Origin: UMGS1601 sp964617585
GTDB taxonomy: Bacteria; Bacillota; Clostridia; Oscillospirales; Ruminococcaceae
Length of the DNA: 64,000 nt
NCBI GenBank assembly: GCA_964617585.1
Contig: CAZTXS010000006.1
Span: forward strand, 1-64,000
Direction: 5' to 3'
Shown here: positions 59,109-64,000 of the stretch, piece after piece
How positions within the stretch are numbered: the stretch's first letter is position 1
Layout: the number at the start of each line of letters is the position of its first letter
Notes under the pieces: generated by a model
What the model was told of the DNA's origin: nothing
The model's database searches: none
Seen by the model: the letters and a program-made list of their open reading frames with translations, nothing else
Position numbers and translations under genes: made by a program

Positions 59109-59825
59109 CTAATGACCGTGAGGCTTCCTCAAAATCTGTTCACGTTCGGTTTTCAAATCAGCATAAAGCAGATTGAAGAAAACAAACGCCAGCGGAATCA
59201 GCGCAAACCAAATTGCCTTTCCAAGCAGGAATCTGCATAAAAAGGCGGACAGAATACCTCCCAGTACAAAACAAACAAGCATACCGAAATGCCGTAAAGC
59301 CCTTAAAAGATACTCTCTTTCTCCGTGCTTTTGAATACCACGAACAAGACCTATTCCCACCTGACGAATGTGATTTGTGCAAAATGTCGTAGCCATCGGC
59401 GTTCCTTGAGCCTGACGAAATGTGTTGTATTGCATGGAACAAATAAAATTAATCGCAACCTGAGAAATCTGAAAAGGAGCGCTTTCAGGCAAAAAGCCCA
59501 ACATAAGAACAACTGCCATTTCAACCAGTATTAAAAGCGTATCCCAACGTATAAGCCTCATTTTCTTTATAGGCTTCGGAAGAGCCTCGCTCACTATTGC
59601 TCCTAATAAATATGCGCTCATAGGAATTAAATAATACAATGCCTGCGTTAGTTTCCCCTGTCCTATTGCCATTGCAAACAAAACAAAATTTGCCGTCTGA
59701 GCGTTGCAGAAAATTCCTCCCCGAACCGAATATGTAAAAGCTCCGTAAAAGCCTGCTGTAAAGATCAGAACCGCAAATACCCAATTCTTTTCACATTCCA
59801 AATAAGACTGATTCTCTTTACTCAA
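59109..59825 (-). CDS. DUF1275 (YoaK-like) membrane protein
   Basis: 238 residues, about six membrane helices. AVLIFTAGFYGAFTYSVRGGIFCNAQTANFVLFAM is the DUF1275 signature; QVAINFICSMQYNTFRQAQGTPMATTFCTNHIRQVG follows. The family is of unknown function and found widely in gut Firmicutes and Proteobacteria. The protein ends in KPHGH. A family B repeat begins 10 nt after the stop. Confidence 0.9.
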   Translation of the reverse strand: MSKENQSYLECEKNWVFAVLIFTAGFYGAFTYSVRGGIFCNAQTANFVLFAMAIGQGKLTQALYYLIPMSAYLLGAIVSEALPKPIKKMRLIRWDTLLILVEMAVVLMLGFLPESAPFQISQVAINFICSMQYNTFRQAQGTPMATTFCTNHIRQVGIGLVRGIQKHGEREYLLRALRHFGMLVCFVLGGILSAFLCRFLLGKAIWFALIPLAFVFFNLLYADLKTEREQILRKPHGH

Positions 59826-59892
59826 TTTTTATACTCCAATCTCAAAACAAACGACAGAGTTAATTACCTCTGCCGCCTGTTGTAACATTTCT

Positions 59893-60876
59893 TTAATTAC
59901 TGTCCTGATCGTAGGTTTCCTGATAGAACTTTGAGTAGTCTGTTCTTTTCTCTTTCATAAATGCAATAGCCGTTCTCGGATGGCAGTTAAATCTTCCCGT
60001 CAACAAATACGGTACGTCATAACCCCATACCAAGCCGTCGTTGCGAAGCTTAACCATATGCTTTTCTATAAAATCAAGAATCGGAACTAAATCATATTTT
60101 GGATTTTTCAAAAATCCCATAAGCGTTTCCAGAGCGCAGTTTCCTGCTCCGCGTCCTAATGATCTGACAGTGCCGTCAAGATAGCTTGTTCCCATTATCA
60201 TTGATTCTATAGTGTTTGCAAATGCAAGCTGTTGATTATCATGAGCATGAATACCTATAATCTTGTTGTATTTCTCTCCGTAGGACAAGTACTTCTCAGT
60301 CATCCTCCTGATGTCTTCAGGATAGAAAGCGCCGAAGCTGTCGACCAGATAAATTATATCAACGCTGCTCTTGCACAGAAGCTCTAAAGCCTGATCCAAA
60401 TCCCCGTCGTTCGCCGTAGAAACCGCCATTATGTTTGCTGACGTTTCATAACCCTTTTTGTGGAATTCTTCTATCATTTCAATACAAGATGGAATCTGAT
60501 ATACATATGTAGCTGTACGAATAAGGTCAATTACACTCTCGCTCTTGGGAAGTATAACGTCCATATCCGTTCTGCCCACATCAGCCATAACTGAAATTTT
60601 CAAATCGCTGTCATTGTCGCCGACAATTCCTCTGATAGCCTCCTCATCACAGAACTTCCACTTTCCAAAATCCTCCTCGGGAAACAACTTCTTTGAAGCC
60701 TTATATCCGAACTCCATATAATCAACGCCTGCGGCAATGTTTGTTTCATATAAATCTTTTACAAACTCATCCGTAAAACGAAAGTTGTTTACAAGACCGC
60801 CGTCTCTTATAGTTGCGTCAACAACTTTCAAATCTGTTCTTACTGAAATTAATGTTCCTTTTTTTCTTTCTGCCAT
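59893..60876 (-). CDS. HMG-CoA lyase-like aldolase
   Basis: 327-residue TIM-barrel enzyme of the DRE-TIM metallolyase group. VDATIRDGGLVNN carries the metal Asp, YLVDSFGAFYPEDI and IGIHAHDNQQLAF the HxH motif, SLGRGAGNCALETLMGFL the C-terminal active-site part. Related to HMG-CoA lyase, isopropylmalate synthase and 4-hydroxy-2-oxovalerate aldolase, but not close enough to name the substrate. No pathway genes are next to it. Confidence 0.85.
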   Translation of the reverse strand: MAERKKGTLISVRTDLKVVDATIRDGGLVNNFRFTDEFVKDLYETNIAAGVDYMEFGYKASKKLFPEEDFGKWKFCDEEAIRGIVGDNDSDLKISVMADVGRTDMDVILPKSESVIDLIRTATYVYQIPSCIEMIEEFHKKGYETSANIMAVSTANDGDLDQALELLCKSSVDIIYLVDSFGAFYPEDIRRMTEKYLSYGEKYNKIIGIHAHDNQQLAFANTIESMIMGTSYLDGTVRSLGRGAGNCALETLMGFLKNPKYDLVPILDFIEKHMVKLRNDGLVWGYDVPYLLTGRFNCHPRTAIAFMKEKRTDYSKFYQETYDQDSN

Positions 60877-61004
60877 GTTAGTTTTGCTCCAAAACGGAGC
60901 TTCCTCTCTTTCATATTTTATGGTTTAAAGCTTTAGCGCTTTAAAGTCAACTACTACATTATATATCTTTTTAAATAATTTGTCAAGCGTTTTTTTAAAT
61001 TATT

Positions 61005-61706
61005 TTACCACTCGATAGTTTCCGCTTCCTGCGGACGCTCATTTATTATAACGCTGTCCACCTTTGAATTCTTTATCTTGATTATTCGATTCGCCAAAGG
61101 AGCTATAGCCTGATTGTGAGTTATGACTATCACTGTCATTCCGCGATTCCTGCAGGTATTCTGCAAAAGCTTAAGAATCTGCTTTCCCGTATTATAATCA
61201 AGAGCTCCCGTAGGCTCGTCGCAAAGCAAAAGCTTAGGATTTTTCGCCAAGGCTCTGGCAATAGATACCCTCTGCTGTTCACCGCCCGAAAGCTGTGCGG
61301 GAAAGTTGTTCATTCGGTCAGAAAGACCAACGTCCGACAGAACCTTCTCAGCCGACTCGGCGTTCTTGCATATCTGAGCGGCAAGCTCGACATTTTCAAG
61401 AGCGGTAAGATTATTAATAAGATTATAAAACTGAAATACAAAACCTATATCATAACGCCTATAGGTTATAAGACGTTTTTTATTATACTCCGCTATATCC
61501 TCGCCGTCAACTATAATCTTACCCTTGTCGCAGGTATCCATTCCGCCGAGCATATTCAAAACCGTAGTTTTTCCCGCTCCCGAAGCCCCGACGATAACAA
61601 CAAATTCACCCTTTTCAATCTCGAAGCTGACGCCGTCCGAGGCGTTTATATCGACCTCGCCCATGTGATATGTCTTATATACGTCTTTGAATTCTACAAA
61701 ACTCAT
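61005..61706 (-). CDS. ABC transporter ATP-binding protein, LolD/MacB type
   Basis: 233 residues from ATG 61706. Walker A GASGAGKTT, signature LSGGEQQR, Walker B LLCDEPTGALD, H-loop VITHNQAI. Such ATPases pair with FtsX-type permeases for export or mechanical work at the envelope. The permease at 63054-64000 is of that type and is the likely partner, with ychF in between. A 12-bp palindrome CACTATATAGTG lies 27 nt upstream. Confidence 0.92.
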   Translation of the reverse strand: MSFVEFKDVYKTYHMGEVDINASDGVSFEIEKGEFVVIVGASGAGKTTVLNMLGGMDTCDKGKIIVDGEDIAEYNKKRLITYRRYDIGFVFQFYNLINNLTALENVELAAQICKNAESAEKVLSDVGLSDRMNNFPAQLSGGEQQRVSIARALAKNPKLLLCDEPTGALDYNTGKQILKLLQNTCRNRGMTVIVITHNQAIAPLANRIIKIKNSKVDSVIINERPQEAETIEW

Positions 61707-61732
61707 AGCTAAAATAATCAACTGCTTTCTTT

Positions 61733-61744
61733 CACTATATAGTG
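61733..61744. promoter_or_regulatory. Palindrome upstream of the ABC ATPase gene
   Basis: CACTATATAGTG is a perfect 12-bp palindrome 27 nt before the start codon, a possible operator. The nearby region 61780-61850 holds an imperfect inverted repeat (ACCGTTGT with ACAAACGGT). Confidence 0.4.
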
Positions 61745-61852
61745 GTTTTTCTGCTATTTTAATGCTGACCTACCGTTGTTTTTTTACCTATTTATCATTT
61801 AAAAAATGTGTAAATTTGACAAACGGTAACCTTTCCATTCGTGCTTTGTCCA

Positions 61853-61918
61853 ATCTGCCTTTACTCAAAACCTTAACATTTCACAAGCTCTCCAAAGGCA
61901 GACTGATTGCAGTAGCAC
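61853..61918 (-). repeat. Family B repeat, copy 3
   Basis: TCTGCCTTT/AAAGGCAGA inverted ends; core GGAGAGCTTGTGAAATGTTA on the minus strand. It starts next to the ychF stop. A 17-codon frame from GTG 61918 ends at 61865. Confidence 0.75.
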
Positions 61919-61923
61919 CCCTG

Positions 61924-63018
61924 CTAGACGTTAAATCTGAATAAAACAATATCTCCGTCCTGCATAACGTAATCTTTACCCTCAAGCCGCATAAGACCCT
62001 TCTCCTTCACATGAACCATACTTCCGCAAGCCATGAGGTCATCGAAGGAAACTACCTCCGCCCGGATAAAGCCCTTTTCAAAGTCGGTGTGAATTTTTCC
62101 TGCCGCCTGAGGAGCTTTAGTTCCCTTTGTTATTGTCCATGCACGAACCTCCGGCTCTCCTGCCGTGAGGAAAGAAATAAGTCCTAAAAGAGCATAGCCC
62201 TCCTTGATAATTCTTCCCAGTCCCGAAATTTCAAGACCAAGCTCGGATAGAAATATTTGCTTATCCTCATCGTCCATGTCCGCAATTTCAGCCTCTATCT
62301 GAGCGCAAATCGGAAGAACAGCGCTTCCCTCCTCGCTCGCTTTCCGACATACGATTTTGTAATTTTCATTTGTTTCTATGTCTGAAGTGAAATCCTTTTC
62401 CGACAGGTTAGCTGCATAAATCACCGGCTTTGCCGAAAGAAGCGGAGTTTCCTTAATCCATTCCTTTTCATCATCGGTCATATCAAAGCTTCTTGCAGGC
62501 TTTCCGTCCTCAAGGTGATTTTTAAGGCGTTCTAAAAATTCTGCTACGGGCACAAGAGATTTATCTCCCTTCATTGCCTTTTTAGTCTTGTCAATTCTCC
62601 TGTCAATCATTTCAACATCCGAAAAAATAAGCTCCAAATCAATGGTTTCAATATCTCTGGAAGGATTTATACTACCGTCAACATGAATTATGTTTTCATC
62701 CTCAAAGCATCTGACAACATGAACAATAGCGTCGACCTCACGGATATTTGACAAAAACTTGTTTCCCAAGCCCTCGCCTTTTGAAGCTCCCTTAACAAGT
62801 CCGGCTATATCGACAAATTCAAGGGTTGCCGGAGTAAACTTCACAGGATTGTACATTTCTCTGAGCTTGTCAAGGCGCTCATCCGGAACGGAAACTATAC
62901 CAACGTTCGGCTCAATAGTGCAGAACGGATAATTTGCCGACTCTGCCCCTGCATTGGTAAGAGCGTTAAATAACGTTGACTTTCCTACATTCGGAAGTCC
63001 TACCATACCTAATTTCAT
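61924..63018 (-). CDS. ychF: Redox-regulated ATPase YchF (Obg family)
   Basis: 364 residues from ATG 63018 (AGGAGG 9 nt upstream). MKLGMVGLPNVGKSTLFNALTNAGAESANYPFCTIEPN is the P-loop and switch I, FVDIAGLVKGASKGEGLGNKFL switch II; a TGS-like C-terminal part (KGFIRAEVVSFDDLM) follows. YchF binds ATP better than GTP and affects translation and stress tolerance. It is placed between an FtsX-like permease and its probable ATPase. Confidence 0.96.
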   Translation of the reverse strand: MKLGMVGLPNVGKSTLFNALTNAGAESANYPFCTIEPNVGIVSVPDERLDKLREMYNPVKFTPATLEFVDIAGLVKGASKGEGLGNKFLSNIREVDAIVHVVRCFEDENIIHVDGSINPSRDIETIDLELIFSDVEMIDRRIDKTKKAMKGDKSLVPVAEFLERLKNHLEDGKPARSFDMTDDEKEWIKETPLLSAKPVIYAANLSEKDFTSDIETNENYKIVCRKASEEGSAVLPICAQIEAEIADMDDEDKQIFLSELGLEISGLGRIIKEGYALLGLISFLTAGEPEVRAWTITKGTKAPQAAGKIHTDFEKGFIRAEVVSFDDLMACGSMVHVKEKGLMRLEGKDYVMQDGDIVLFRFNV

Positions 63019-63053
63019 AAAAAACATCCTCCTAATATCTTATGCTTTTAAGC

Positions 63054-64000
63054 TTATTCTACAGATTTCAATGATTCAACCATTCTGATTCCCTTTAGCT
63101 TGAAATACAAAGCGAAGTTTACTATAACCGAAAACAGAACCGTCAAAACAAAAGCCGCCGCATATGCCCACCATATCAGACCTCTTTCAAACATAACTAT
63201 GTCAACCTCCGATGTTATTACAACAAATCGGTGAAGAAAAATTCCCAGAACCCAGCCGATAATAATACCAATAAGCGTCGACATAATATTTTCCCTTATG
63301 ATATACGCCGAAACCTCTCCGTCATAAAAACCCAGAACCTTTATAGTCGCTATTTCTCTTAAACGCTCGGTTATATTGATATTCGACAGGTTATAAAGCA
63401 CAACCATTGCAAGCGCTCCTGCGCAAACTATCAAAAGCAGAACTATAGAATTAAGACTGTTAAGCGTATCCCTGAAGCTGTCGCCGGTTTCTGAAATAAA
63501 CGATACTCCCAAAAAGCTGTCGTTCTCAACAATCCGCCCTGAAATTTCATTATTCACGGCGTCGGCGTCCGTATGAATATAAAATGAATTAACCGACATA
63601 TCACGTCCGAAAATTTCGCTGAACATTCCGCTTGACAAATAAACAAAATGTGAAGCGTAATTCTCGGTTATGCCGCTTATTTTAATTTTGTACGTGTTTC
63701 CGTCCTCATCATTCAGACAAAGATTATCGCCTATGTCAAGCCCGAGAAGAATACACAGCTTTTCAGTGACTATAGCTCCGCCGTTTTCGAGATTAAGCTT
63801 TTTACCGCTCTTTCTGTTCTGAAGCGAAATAAACGACTGAAAGCTTTCCGGCTCGTCGGTCGCTATAACCGTAACGCTGTTAGGCGAACTTCCGTCAACC
63901 TTTGCAGTATAACTCTCAATGCACAGCGGAATACTGTTTTTCACGCCGTCAATGCTGTTAAGCTCCTCTTGAATCTCATTTGTACTCTTGCCGCTATCAG
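63054..64000 (-). CDS. FtsX-type ABC transporter permease, partial
   Basis: The frame is open to the right edge, so the N-terminus is outside. The visible 315 residues hold a periplasmic/extracellular MacB-like part (about 170 residues; EDGNTYKIKISGITENY), then three membrane helices, the typical FtsX domain with IREIATIKVLGFYDGEVSAYIIREN between helices 1 and 2 as NITERLREIATIK. Likely partner of the ATPase at 61005; ychF lies between. The substrate is unknown; such permeases export peptides or lipids. Confidence 0.88.
   Translation of the reverse strand, partial: DSGKSTNEIQEELNSIDGVKNSIPLCIESYTAKVDGSSPNSVTVIATDEPESFQSFISLQNRKSGKKLNLENGGAIVTEKLCILLGLDIGDNLCLNDEDGNTYKIKISGITENYASHFVYLSSGMFSEIFGRDMSVNSFYIHTDADAVNNEISGRIVENDSFLGVSFISETGDSFRDTLNSLNSIVLLLIVCAGALAMVVLYNLSNINITERLREIATIKVLGFYDGEVSAYIIRENIMSTLIGIIIGWVLGIFLHRFVVITSEVDIVMFERGLIWWAYAAAFVLTVLFSVIVNFALYFKLKGIRMVESLKSVE

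Overview
The window looks like chromosomal DNA of a low-to-medium GC, spore-forming, anaerobic Gram-positive bacterium, most like the Ruminococcus group (Oscillospirales). This is inferred from a SpoIIE gene, a GlgC/GlgD pair, a yaaO-holB-yaaT block, a separate AICAR transformylase and PurO-like cyclohydrolase, AAGGAGG-type ribosome binding sites, TTGACA/TATAAT promoters and U-tailed intrinsic terminators. No rRNA, tRNA, CRISPR array or intact transposase was seen.

Layout. 1-9.4 kb: the end of gap, a PAP2-M15 fusion protein, a heterodimeric ABC exporter, a secreted beta-helix-like protein, galE and an acidic-repeat lipoprotein. 9.4-13.3 kb: a GntR-controlled ABC operon, NADP glutamate dehydrogenase and a small XRE-type repressor module. 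14.2-24 kb: a secreted GH59 (galactocerebrosidase-like) enzyme with its AraC regulator, a two-gene TSUP transporter, an Lrp/aminotransferase pair, ispE and a CHAP-Big2-FN3 secreted protein. 24-30 kb: the glycogen operon glgB-glgC-glgD-glgA. 30-36 kb: spoIIE, then a DUF896-WYL-ClC-ruvX operon. 36-40 kb: an SOS-like promoter with two small genes, then yaaO-like decarboxylase, holB and ricT. 41-47.7 kb: a tightly packed operon for sulfur oxyanion uptake, PAPS synthesis (cysD, cysNC) and a sulfotransferase. 47.8-59 kb: ksgA, then a nine-gene purine operon with a leader ORF and terminator. 59-64 kb: a DUF1275 membrane protein, an aldolase-like enzyme, an ABC ATPase, ychF and part of an FtsX-type permease.

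The most notable structure not explained by genes is two families of short repeats. Family A (eight copies or remnants, 26-141 nt) has conserved ends and internal hairpins with compensatory base changes. Its copies sit at gene 3' ends, and some supply the last codons or stop codon. Family B (three copies, about 60 nt) lies just after minus-strand stop codons; one copy has an excellent ribosome binding site and a 16-codon ORF. The most notable gene system is the PAPS/sulfotransferase operon. It has uptake, activation and transfer genes but no reductase in the window, which points to sulfation of a cell product rather than sulfur assimilation. Other points of interest are a PurF paralogue without the N-terminal catalytic Cys, preceded by a hairpin that separates its Shine-Dalgarno from its start codon, and the leader ORF plus terminator before purE.
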